Below, in pieces: positions 14,434 through 19,983 of a DNA stretch of 19,983 nucleotides (its first letter is position 1; each line of letters begins with the position of its first letter). This DNA comes from an uncultured Christensenellaceae bacterium (GTDB lineage Bacteria > Bacillota > Clostridia > Christensenellales > UBA3700). A model generated the notes under the pieces. That model saw nothing but the letters and a program-made list of their open reading frames with translations, did no database searches and was not told the DNA's origin. The stretch covers positions 1 through 19,983 of the forward strand of contig CABKMX010000003.1 in assembly GCA_902373595.1 (NCBI GenBank). The letters are read 5' to 3'. The position numbers and the translations under genes were made by a program.

Positions 14434-14462
14434 ATCATAAACCATCCGACACGCAAAGTCAA
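14434..14462 (-). promoter_or_regulatory. Near-consensus promoter, predicted leaderless start
   Basis: On the minus strand TTGACT (complement of 14457-14462), a 17-base spacer and TATGAT (complement of 14434-14439) stand seven bases before the ATG at 14426. The predicted transcript begins at or within a base of the start codon. No Shine-Dalgarno sequence lies between. Confidence 0.75.
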
Positions 14463-14566
14463 GTTTTCTTATGTTTTTGACTAGCGACGGGGGAGGGTTT
14501 TCATACAGATGTGACGGGTGTATTGTAAACCTACACATGCAGGGCGCAAGAATATGAAATAATGCC

Positions 14567-14595
14567 TTGTAAATTTAATTAAAATTTGATAAAAT
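14567..14595 (+). promoter_or_regulatory. Candidate promoter of the restriction-modification cassette
   Basis: TTGTAA (14567-14572), a 17-base AT-rich spacer and TAAAAT (14590-14595) predict a start near 14602 and a leader of about 120 bases before the first methyltransferase. The surrounding AT-richness makes chance matches more likely. Confidence 0.55.
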
Positions 14596-14632
14596 AAGTT
14601 CGACTGCAGCAATCGGTCATTCTACAGGGCAA

Positions 14633-14681
14633 TATAGACCAACAATCCGGCGTTTGTCGGTGCAAACATTTTAGGTCTATA
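14633..14681 (+). other. Nested inverted repeats in the methyltransferase leader
   Basis: TATAGACC (14633-14640) and GGTCTATA (14674-14681) are perfect eight-base complements 33 bases apart. Inside them GTTTG (14652-14656) and CAAAC (14663-14667) form a second stem with a six-base loop. This could be a leader RNA structure or a split protein-binding site controlling the cassette. The ribosome binding site (14709-14717) lies outside the structure. Confidence 0.45.
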
Positions 14682-14721
14682 AATATAAGCGAGTTGATCT
14701 ACACGGTCAAAGGAGGGCTTG

Positions 14722-15933
14722 ATGAAAAAAACTATATGCGAGCTGTTCGCAGGAGTTGGCGGTTTCCGATTGGGATTCGATCGCCTTGGTACAGGTTGGG
14801 AAACGACATGGTTCTCTCAGTGGGAGCCTGGGGCGTCGACTCAGTGGGCTCATGAATGTTACGTTCGCCATTATGGTGACAGTCCGGACTTAAACGGCGA
14901 ATTGCATACGGGAGAAGACATAGCGACCGTACAAAAAGAATCGATACCGGACCACACATTGTTAGTCGGAGGCTTTCCTTGCCAAGATTACAGTGTTGCG
15001 CATACGCTTGCGTCGGCACATGGTATCGAAGGAAAGAAAGGAGTATTATGGTGGCAAATCCGCGATGTACTGATTGCCAAGCGGCCGCCATTTTGTATTT
15101 TTGAAAATGTTGACAGACTGTTGAAGTCCCCGGCGAAACAAAGAGGTCGCGATTTTGGTGTGATACTCGCGTGTTTGTATGTGTTGGGCTATAGCGTTGA
15201 GTGGCGCGTTGTTAACGCCGCGCAATATGGAGCTGCTCAGCGGCGCAGAAGGACGTTTATTTTTGCATATCGTAACGACACAAAATATGGCAAAAAGATG
15301 TCGAGATGTGAGGCGTCGAGTCTAATAAAAGAAAAGGGCTTGATGGCGCAAGCTTTTCCGATAGAAAAGTTGGGGGTTGTGAAAAGTGTTGTGATAGGAA
15401 AGGATATTGTCGCAGTCAGCGACGCGTTTGCGTTCGCATTTGAAAACGCAGGATATATGCATGACGGGACAATCTGGACGGTAAAGGTCACTGAAAGAGA
15501 GGAAGAATCAACAAAACTAGGTGATATTCTGCAAAGTAATGTTGATGAAGCTTACTATATAGCCGGAGATCAAATGGCAAAGTGGGTTTATCTCAAAGGC
15601 GCAAAAAAGATACCGCGCAGGACAAAGGAAGGGCACGAGTATATGTTTTCCGAAGGGCCGATTGCTTTTCCCGATCCGTGGGATCGTCCCGGAAGGACCA
15701 TGTTGACAAGTGAATCCACGCTAAATCGTTCGACGCATGTTGTAGTGGATCCGGGTACTGGGCGGATAAGATTGCTTACCCCAGTAGAGACAGAAAGGAT
15801 GCAAGGATTTGACGATGACTGGACTGCTGGGATGCCAGACAGAATGAGATATTTCTGTATGGGGAACGCGCTTGTTGTGCCGATGATTACTCGCATGGGC
15901 AGGGTGCTTGATGACATTGTAGCCAACGAATAA
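14722..15933 (+). CDS. DNA (cytosine-5) methyltransferase, Sau3AI type, first copy
   Basis: This 403-residue protein transfers a methyl group from S-adenosylmethionine to cytosine C5 in its recognition site, protecting host DNA. Motif I is ELFAGVGGFRLGF (7-19), motif IV GGFPCQDYS with catalytic C87, motif VI ENVDRLL (128-134), motif VIII QRRRRTFIFA (173-182), and motifs IX-X are RLLTPVETERMQGF and FCMGNALVVPM. The target-recognition region ends in KWVYLKGAKKIPRRTKEG and IAFPDPWDRPGRTMLTSES, which I recall as typical of GATC-specific M.Sau3AI relatives. The ATG at 14722 has a strong AAAGGAGGG (14709-14717). It is more AT-rich than the host genes to the left. GATC specificity is inferred from family resemblance and the adjacent nuclease. 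Confidence 0.93.
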   Translation: MKKTICELFAGVGGFRLGFDRLGTGWETTWFSQWEPGASTQWAHECYVRHYGDSPDLNGELHTGEDIATVQKESIPDHTLLVGGFPCQDYSVAHTLASAHGIEGKKGVLWWQIRDVLIAKRPPFCIFENVDRLLKSPAKQRGRDFGVILACLYVLGYSVEWRVVNAAQYGAAQRRRRTFIFAYRNDTKYGKKMSRCEASSLIKEKGLMAQAFPIEKLGVVKSVVIGKDIVAVSDAFAFAFENAGYMHDGTIWTVKVTEREEESTKLGDILQSNVDEAYYIAGDQMAKWVYLKGAKKIPRRTKEGHEYMFSEGPIAFPDPWDRPGRTMLTSESTLNRSTHVVVDPGTGRIRLLTPVETERMQGFDDDWTAGMPDRMRYFCMGNALVVPMITRMGRVLDDIVANE

Positions 15934-15989
15934 AATTTAATGGTGTCGCGAAAAGCGAGGATACCAAAACAAAGGATACGGAGGAAAAT

Positions 15990-17345
15990 ATGAAAGGAAC
16001 GGCATATCATACAAAAGAGGATGTATTGAGACGTGCCCAGGAGATAATCGGAATCCCGTTGAAAGAGGTGGACAAATTCGGCCGTCTATCAACGGGAAAG
16101 GGAGCTATCGGTTCGGTCATAGAAGAAAGTTGGTATGGGTATTCTCCAAACTCGGAATCGGAGCCGGACTTTCCCGAGGCCGGAGTAGAGTTGAAGGTTA
16201 CACCATATATTAAGAGAAAAGGCGAAATTACGGCAAAAGAACGTTTGGTGTGCAATATTATCAACTATATGGAAGAATATGATTGCACATTCAAAACGAG
16301 CTCATTTTGGCATAAATGCCAAAGAATGCTATTGATGTCGTACGAGCATTTGTACGACAAGCCCAAAGGCGAATATCGTATCGACAAAGCCATCTTGTTT
16401 GAGTTTCCTGTAGAGGATCTTAAAATCATAGAGCACGATTGGGAAATGATAATGCAAAAAGTTCGCGGTGGGCGTGCGCATGAAATTTCAGAAGGCGATA
16501 CGTTATATTTGGCTGCTTGCACAAAAGGAGCCACATCAGCCTCGGTAAGAAAGCAACCATTTTCCGATATCCCTGCAAAACAACGCGCTTATTCTTTAAA
16601 ACAATCTTATATGACGCAAATATTAAGACGCTATATTTTTGGTAAAGAAGAAAATGAAAGAATCATCAAAGATTGGCATGTGTTAGTGAACCATACGTTT
16701 ATAGACGTGATTAAAGAACGAGTAGCGCCGTATATAGGCAGGACGAGAACAGAATTGCTGAAGGAATTCTCCATTTCAGGCAGAGCAAAGAATTCGAACG
16801 AATTGATATTTGCGGCGATGCTTGGAATAAGAGGGCATGTCAGCCAAGCGGAAGAATTTGTAAAGGCGGACGTTTGTCCTAAAGTCGTAAAACTCAATAT
16901 GGATGGTTCAATCACGGAGAATATATCTTTTCCGGCGTTTGATTTTATCAAAATAAGCAAAGAGACCGCTTGGGAGGATTCACAGCTATACGGCATGTTG
17001 GCGCCGAAAAAGTTTCTTTTCGTATTGTTTCAAGAGATTGAAGGCAAAGAACAGGTGTTTTATGGAATAAGGACTTGGAATATGCCCGAGCCGGATTTGG
17101 AGGAGGTTAGACGCGTATGGCAAAAAACAATCAAAACAATAAAAAGAGGTGTTGTTTTGAGGCCCACCGCTTCGCGTACATATAATAATCTTCCAAAACA
17201 ACGTGAAAGCAGAGTTGCGCACGTGAGACCGCATGGGAGAGATAGCCGAGATATGGCTCCGTTGCCGGATGGTCGTATGATGACAAAGCAATGTTTTTGG
17301 TTAAATAGAGCATACGTGGCTGAGCAGATAAAAGGGCTTTTATAA
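15990..17345 (+). CDS. Sau3AI-type type II restriction endonuclease (MutH-like)
   Basis: The 451-residue nuclease should cut unmethylated target DNA, probably GATC. The N-terminal MutH-like catalytic domain carries D60 in EPDFPEAG and E67/K69 in GVELKVTPY. Their spacing is identical to D70-E77-K79 of E. coli MutH; E45 in GSVIEESWYG matches an upstream catalytic Glu. The C-terminal half (about 250-450) resembles the second, non-catalytic MutH-like domain of Sau3AI, with NELIFAAMLGIRG and EEFVKADVCPKVVKL where the active-site strand would be. Length is slightly below Sau3AI itself. GGAGG at 15980-15984 precedes the start. It sits 56 bases after the first methyltransferase and 127 before the second. 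Codon use is AT-rich. All visible catalytic residues are intact. Confidence 0.92.
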   Translation: MKGTAYHTKEDVLRRAQEIIGIPLKEVDKFGRLSTGKGAIGSVIEESWYGYSPNSESEPDFPEAGVELKVTPYIKRKGEITAKERLVCNIINYMEEYDCTFKTSSFWHKCQRMLLMSYEHLYDKPKGEYRIDKAILFEFPVEDLKIIEHDWEMIMQKVRGGRAHEISEGDTLYLAACTKGATSASVRKQPFSDIPAKQRAYSLKQSYMTQILRRYIFGKEENERIIKDWHVLVNHTFIDVIKERVAPYIGRTRTELLKEFSISGRAKNSNELIFAAMLGIRGHVSQAEEFVKADVCPKVVKLNMDGSITENISFPAFDFIKISKETAWEDSQLYGMLAPKKFLFVLFQEIEGKEQVFYGIRTWNMPEPDLEEVRRVWQKTIKTIKRGVVLRPTASRTYNNLPKQRESRVAHVRPHGRDSRDMAPLPDGRMMTKQCFWLNRAYVAEQIKGLL

Positions 17346-17472
17346 AACATGTTTGTTCATGTTGAGTTTTGTACGGCAAGAGTTGTAGAACAAAAGCGAC
17401 AGGTGTATTGGCATTATAAAATGTGAAGATACGATTGTGCATGAAGAATAGACTATGTGAGTAAAAAGAGGC

Positions 17473-18708
17473 ATGATGGAATATTTGGCACAAAAAATTA
17501 AAGTTGTAGAGCTGTTTGCAGGCGTTGGGGGGTTTCGGTTAGGGTTAGAGGCGGCCTCTTCGAGATTTAAGACGATATGGGCAAATCAATGGGAGCCATT
17601 TCAAAAAGAGCAATTTGCGTTTAATTGCTACGTTTCACATTTTGGCAAAGAAGATAACTACGTTTGTGCAGACATAGCAACGGTAAAAAGCGAAGTCCCT
17701 AATCATGATTTGCTTGTAGGTGGGTTTCCGTGTCAAGATTATTCGGTGCTGAAAAAGTCGGCTGAAGGTATTGAGGGACAAAAAGGACGACTTTGGTGGG
17801 AAGTGGCCGCAATATTGACAAGCCGACATCCGAAATTTGTTGTATTGGAAAATGTTGACAGACTTATCGTGTCGCCTGCAAAGCAAAAAGGACGAGACTT
17901 CTCAATGATTCTGCGCAGCTTTTACGAAAATGGTTATGCTGTGGAGTGGAGGGTAATAAATGCAGCAGAATATGGTCAAGGGCAACGTCGGCGCAGAACA
18001 TTCATAGTTGCTTGTCATAAGGAAACGAAGTATTATAAGTGTTTGGCGGAACAGGTGTGCAAGCAATGGTTAAAAACAATGCATAGATACATTATTGCAG
18101 AGGGGATATTGGCGAACTCTTTTCCTATAGATTGTTTTGCGAAAGAATATTTGGATTGTTGGATTGATGAGTTAGAGTTTTCGTCTATGAGAGAAGTTTC
18201 CGAGCGGCAGCAAGTGTGCATACATAATTCGGGAATGATGATAAATGGAAGAGTCTACTCAATAGAGACAAAAGCGCAGCTAACGGAGCCGATATTGTTG
18301 AAAAGTGTTCTCGAAAACAAGATTCTAGATGAACATTACTTTATTAAAGATGAAGACTTGGCAAAATGGGAGTATGTAAAGGGAGCAAAGAATGAAAAAA
18401 GGAAGAGAGCGGATGGGACAGAATATTTTTTTGCAGAAGGAGCAGTAGCGTTCCCGGACAGACTTGATAAGCCGTCGAGGACTTTGATTACGACAGAATC
18501 GCAATTGTCAAGGATGTCACATGTTGTAAGCGATCCGCACACAGGAAGATTGCGCACGCTTACGCCCATTGAATGCGAAAGATTAAACGGCTTTCCTGAC
18601 GATTGGACGGCAGGAATGCCGGAAAAGATGCGTTATTTTTGTATGGGTAACGCACTGGTGGTGCCAATTGTAACACGAATCGGCAGCGTGTTAGCAGATT
18701 GCATCTAG
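17473..18708 (+). CDS. DNA (cytosine-5) methyltransferase, Sau3AI type, second copy
   Basis: This is a second complete cytosine-5 methyltransferase of 411 residues: VELFAGVGGFRLGL (12-25), GGFPCQDYS with C87, ENVDRLI (126-132), QRRRRTFIVA (171-180), RTLTPIECERLNGF and FCMGNALVVPI near the end. It is a diverged paralogue of the first copy. The region after the target-recognition domain is closely alike (KWEYVKGAK, EYFFAEGAVAFPD, DDWTAGMP, MRYFCMGNALVVP), whereas about residues 190-270 differ. Shared recognition elements suggest the same target. AGAGG (17467-17471) sits one base before the ATG at 17473 and four before that at 17476, so the second may be the true start. It is noticeably more AT-rich than the first copy. 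Its stop shares CTAG with the stop of the convergent gene. Confidence 0.93.
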   Translation: MMEYLAQKIKVVELFAGVGGFRLGLEAASSRFKTIWANQWEPFQKEQFAFNCYVSHFGKEDNYVCADIATVKSEVPNHDLLVGGFPCQDYSVLKKSAEGIEGQKGRLWWEVAAILTSRHPKFVVLENVDRLIVSPAKQKGRDFSMILRSFYENGYAVEWRVINAAEYGQGQRRRRTFIVACHKETKYYKCLAEQVCKQWLKTMHRYIIAEGILANSFPIDCFAKEYLDCWIDELEFSSMREVSERQQVCIHNSGMMINGRVYSIETKAQLTEPILLKSVLENKILDEHYFIKDEDLAKWEYVKGAKNEKRKRADGTEYFFAEGAVAFPDRLDKPSRTLITTESQLSRMSHVVSDPHTGRLRTLTPIECERLNGFPDDWTAGMPEKMRYFCMGNALVVPIVTRIGSVLADCI

Positions 18709-19016
18709 TATTCAAGACTCTGTTCAAGTGCTATCGGCAAAAAGGATATCGTTACATCGAGATCTTGTTCGATTTTTGCGGCAAGAAGAGAGGCGATGTT
18801 GTATTCCGAGAGCTCACAGAGGTCGTCGACAGAATCGAGGTCGGATACTTCAAGAATAGAAGATTCTTCTTCATCGAACGCAAAGCGCACAATGAATTCG
18901 ATTTCGTCTTTCATTGACGGAGAGAGTTCTTTTGAGGCGGTCAAAAGAAAAGTTGAGCCGTTGATTGTCAATGCAATTATGCCGGGGCGAGAAGGATTTA
19001 AGGGTTGAGTTGTCAT
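18705..19016 (-). CDS. Small acidic protein of unknown function at the cassette edge
   Basis: This 103-residue protein is not recognised. It is strongly acidic in the middle (FAFDEEESSILEVSDLDSVDDLCELSE in the region 45-71), with no membrane helix or signal peptide. The N-terminus (about 12-45) alternates hydrophobic and polar residues like a small beta-sheet, and the C-terminus looks amphipathic. The ATG at 19016 follows GGAGGT (complement of 19024-19029) at good distance, whereas the longer reading would start inside the promoter. A strong promoter directly upstream says it is a real, well expressed gene. It converges on the second methyltransferase, and the two stop codons share the CTAG at 18705-18708. 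A regulatory or inhibitor role in the cassette is possible but not shown. Confidence 0.75.
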   Translation of the reverse strand: MTTQPLNPSRPGIIALTINGSTFLLTASKELSPSMKDEIEFIVRFAFDEEESSILEVSDLDSVDDLCELSEYNIASLLAAKIEQDLDVTISFLPIALEQSLEY

Positions 19017-19038
19017 AGGTTTTACCTCCGATAATTCA

Positions 19039-19066
19039 ATTATAATCGCTATCAAAAAGTTGTCAA
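19039..19066 (-). promoter_or_regulatory. Consensus promoter of the small acidic protein
   Basis: On the minus strand a perfect TTGACA (complement of 19061-19066), a 16-base spacer and a perfect TATAAT (complement of 19039-19044) precede GGAGGT and the ATG at 19016. The predicted transcript starts near 19032. Confidence 0.85.
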
Positions 19067-19095
19067 CAGACGATGAGTAACAATCAAAAAAGCAA

Positions 19096-19110
19096 CGAAG
19101 GCGGGACTTG
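19096..19110 (-). repeat. Partial copy of the tRNA-Leu 3' end (15 bases)
   Basis: CGAAGGCGGGACTTG repeats the T-arm and acceptor 3' part of the intact tRNA-Leu gene (its positions 19474-19488), in the same orientation. GCCGAAAGGGGAC follows at 19124-19136, as it does after the second partial copy. It is read here as a remnant of an integration or duplication event. Confidence 0.7.
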
Positions 19111-19135
19111 CCTTACAGGGAGCGCCGAAAGGGGA

Positions 19136-19208
19136 CACCGCGGAGCGGTGCGCGAGCGTGCAGCGCACGGAAACGACGGAGTCGTTTGTGCGGGTTCTAG
19201 GTCCCGCA
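19136..19208. repeat. Cluster of four consecutive short-loop hairpins
   Basis: CACCGC-GGA-GCGGTG (19136-19150), CGTGC-AGC-GCACG (19157-19169), AAACGAC-GGA-GTCGTTT (19171-19187) and TGCGGG/CCCGCA (19189-19194 and 19203-19208) stand almost end to end. Three have three-base loops. They lie in the gene-free stretch 19017-19467 and code for nothing I recognise. A REP-like element or structured RNA is possible. Confidence 0.6.
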
Positions 19209-19219
19209 TTGGCACAGAA

Positions 19220-19249
19220 AAAAGCCCGAGCAAGTCAGCTCGGGCTTTT
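19220..19249. terminator. Bidirectional terminator
   Basis: AAAAGCCCGAGC (19220-19231) pairs perfectly over 12 bases with GCTCGGGCTTTT (19238-19249) around AAGTCA. A-runs before and T-runs after make it work in both directions. It directly abuts the second tRNA-Leu fragment. Confidence 0.85.
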
Positions 19250-19269
19250 GGTGCCGAAGGCGGGACTTG
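19249..19269 (-). repeat. Partial copy of the tRNA-Leu 3' end (21 bases, including CCA)
   Basis: These 21 bases are identical, and in the same orientation, to 19468-19488, the CCA end, acceptor 3' strand and T-arm of tRNA-Leu. After base 19269 the similarity stops. GCCGAAAGGGGAC follows at 19298-19310, as it does after the 15-base copy. No anticodon arm is present, so it is a tRNA fragment rather than a gene. Confidence 0.85.
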
Positions 19270-19312
19270 TAAGGAGCGAAGCGACGGAATAGCGAACGCC
19301 GAAAGGGGACGG

Positions 19313-19331
19313 CTTGACATAACATGTCAAG
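19313..19331. repeat. Eight-base-pair hairpin with three-base loop
   Basis: CTTGACAT (19313-19320) pairs perfectly with ATGTCAAG (19324-19331) around AAC. It lies just after the second GCCGAAAGGGGAC copy and resembles the tight hairpins at 19136-19187. There is no T tract, so it is not a terminator. Confidence 0.55.
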
Positions 19332-19400
19332 GCGCGTGAGCGTCACTCGGTCGGCATCTCGCCTTCGGCGTCATGGCAAAAGCGAGCAAAAGAGAAGCGG

Positions 19401-19439
19401 ACAAAAAAAGAAAGAGAAGCCGAGTTGCTTCTCTTTTTT
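19401..19439 (-). terminator. Terminator of the tRNA-Leu gene (works on both strands)
   Basis: GAGAAGC (19414-19420) and GCTTCTC (19427-19433) form a stem with a six-base loop. On the minus strand TTTCTTTTTTTG follows, suiting the end of the tRNA-Leu transcript. On the plus strand TTTTTT follows. Outer bases GCGGACAAAAAA and their complement extend the pairing with a bulge. Confidence 0.8.
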
Positions 19440-19467
19440 GTCCGCTGCCGCAAAGCAAGCGTTGCCG

Positions 19468-19554
19468 TGGTGCCGAAGGCGGGACTTGAACCCGCACGAT
19501 GTCGCCATCACCGGATTTTGAGTCCGGCGCGTCTGCCAATTCCACCACTTCGGC
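19468..19554 (-). tRNA. tRNA-Leu, anticodon CAA
   Basis: The minus strand folds as a class II tRNA of 87 bases: acceptor GCCGAAG pairs with CTTCGGC; the anticodon arm is CCGGA-CTCAAAA-TCCGG with CAA at positions 34-36, reading UUG leucine codons. The long variable arm has stem GATG/CATC, and the T-arm is GCGGG-TTCAAGT-CCCGC. The CCA end is encoded. The 3' end points toward the restriction cassette, and two partial copies of it lie at 19096-19110 and 19249-19269. Confidence 0.97.
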
Positions 19555-19569
19555 GCGATTTGCTCTATT

Positions 19570-19598
19570 ATATTAGCACAAAAGAAAGGCTTTGGCAA
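19570..19598 (-). promoter_or_regulatory. Promoter of tRNA-Leu
   Basis: On the minus strand TTGCCA (complement of 19593-19598), a 17-base spacer and TAATAT (complement of 19570-19575) lie about 15 bases before the tRNA 5' end. An overlapping TATAAT is an alternative -10. Confidence 0.65.
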
Positions 19599-19650
19599 TA
19601 AAATGACGGAAAAAATATTCAAAACTATGGCAATTTGCCGCGAAGTATAG

Positions 19651-19656
19651 TATAAT
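19651..19656 (+). promoter_or_regulatory. -10 element of the inorganic pyrophosphatase promoter
   Basis: A consensus TATAAT lies 40 bases before the ATG, with no good -35 at the right distance (the best is TGGCAA at 19628-19633). The predicted transcript starts near 19663 and contains the GGGAGGA site. Confidence 0.5.
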
Positions 19657-19696
19657 CGTATTTAAGAGGACGCCGCAAGAGCGGTTGGGAGGAATT

Positions 19697-19983
19697 ATGA
19701 ACATTTGGCACGACATTTCTCCGGAGCGCATTACGCCCGAAGATTTTATCTCGGTAATCGAGATTCCCAAAGGGTGCAAGAACAAATACGAAGTCGACAA
19801 AGAGACGGGGATGCTCATCCTCGATCGCATTTTGTACACGTCGACGCACTATCCGGCGAACTACGGCTTCATTCCGCGCACATATGCGGACGACGGGGAT
19901 CCGCTGGACGTATTGGTGCTGTGCAGCGAAGAGATTTCGTCGATGTCGCTTGTCAGATGCTATCCGATTGGTCACATTTTGAT
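19697..19983 (+). CDS. ppa: Family I inorganic pyrophosphatase, C-terminus cut off by window edge
   Basis: The first 95 residues of a soluble inorganic pyrophosphatase are visible. The enzyme hydrolyses pyrophosphate to two phosphates with Mg2+, pulling biosynthetic reactions forward in the cytoplasm. Signatures are IEIPKG then NKYEVDKETG (29-38), YPANYGFIPRTYADDGDPLDVLV (52-74) with metal-binding D66, D68 and D71, and the start of the SMSLVRCYPIGH strand. The DGDPxD pattern is diagnostic of family I; family II enzymes lack it. The ATG at 19697 has GGGAGGA (19687-19693) just upstream. It diverges from tRNA-Leu and belongs to the host side of the boundary. The reading frame runs to the edge without a stop. 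Confidence 0.95.
   Translation, partial: MNIWHDISPERITPEDFISVIEIPKGCKNKYEVDKETGMLILDRILYTSTHYPANYGFIPRTYADDGDPLDVLVLCSEEISSMSLVRCYPIGHIL

Noticed and set aside
14427..14462. Twelve-residue N-terminal extension of the HDxxH protein, from a TTG
   Set aside because: The TTG is part of the -35 element and would not be transcribed from that promoter.
17345..17354. AAACATGTTT palindrome overlapping the nuclease stop, as an operator for the second methyltransferase
   Set aside because: It is only ten bases in AT-rich DNA, and no convincing promoter was found with it; chance is likely.
19136..19331. CRISPR array
   Set aside because: The repeats are not regularly spaced or of constant length, the hairpin sequences differ, and no cas genes are present.
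19073..19339. Open frames in the gene-free stretch right of the acidic protein gene
   Set aside because: They run through hairpins, a terminator and tRNA fragments, are low in complexity, and have no ribosome binding site.

Overview
The window looks like chromosomal DNA of an anaerobic, GC-rich member of the Firmicutes (Clostridia-like, probably an uncultured gut lineage). The reasons are strong SigA-type promoters (TTGACx-17-TATAAT), GGAGG ribosome binding sites, and the gene content: iron-dependent alcohol dehydrogenase, ThiN-type thiamine pyrophosphokinase, an Exp7/CtpE-like P-type ATPase and an SdpI-family protein. The host genes are strongly biased to G/C in third codon positions. The lineage is an inference; no rRNA is present.

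Left part (1-12171): a partial PaaI-type thioesterase gene on the minus strand diverges from a run of ten plus-strand genes. In order these encode an iron-dependent alcohol dehydrogenase, thiamine pyrophosphokinase, a Gph-like HAD phosphatase, a large membrane protein with a ribosomal-protein-L15-like C-terminus, a cytoplasmic GH20 hexosaminidase, a P-type cation ATPase, a RadC-like JAB protein, a YgjP-like metallopeptidase, a four-helix membrane protein and a zinc-ribbon membrane protein. Gaps are 25 bp or less, several stops and starts overlap, and no terminator is seen before 12195. One promoter at 330-358, with a perfect 19-bp palindrome just upstream, could drive the whole set.

Middle (12195-14462): after a terminator come a degenerate DnaQ-like protein, a GNAT acetyltransferase whose promoter predicts a leaderless mRNA, and an SdpI-family gene broken by a one-base frameshift. 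A minus-strand gene of unknown function with an HDxxH motif follows and is also predicted to be leaderless.

Right part (about 14463-19060): a visibly more AT-rich restriction-modification cassette ordered methyltransferase, Sau3AI/MutH-like endonuclease, methyltransferase, with GATC as the likely target. A small minus-strand acidic protein of unknown function follows, converging on the second methyltransferase. To its right is a gene-free stretch (19017-19467) holding two partial copies of the tRNA-Leu 3' end, a cluster of short-loop hairpins and two terminators. Then comes an intact tRNA-Leu(CAA) on the minus strand, whose 3' end faces the cassette. This arrangement suggests an island acquired at a tRNA 3' end, although no integrase and no left-hand att copy is visible. 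The window ends in a partial family I inorganic pyrophosphatase gene.
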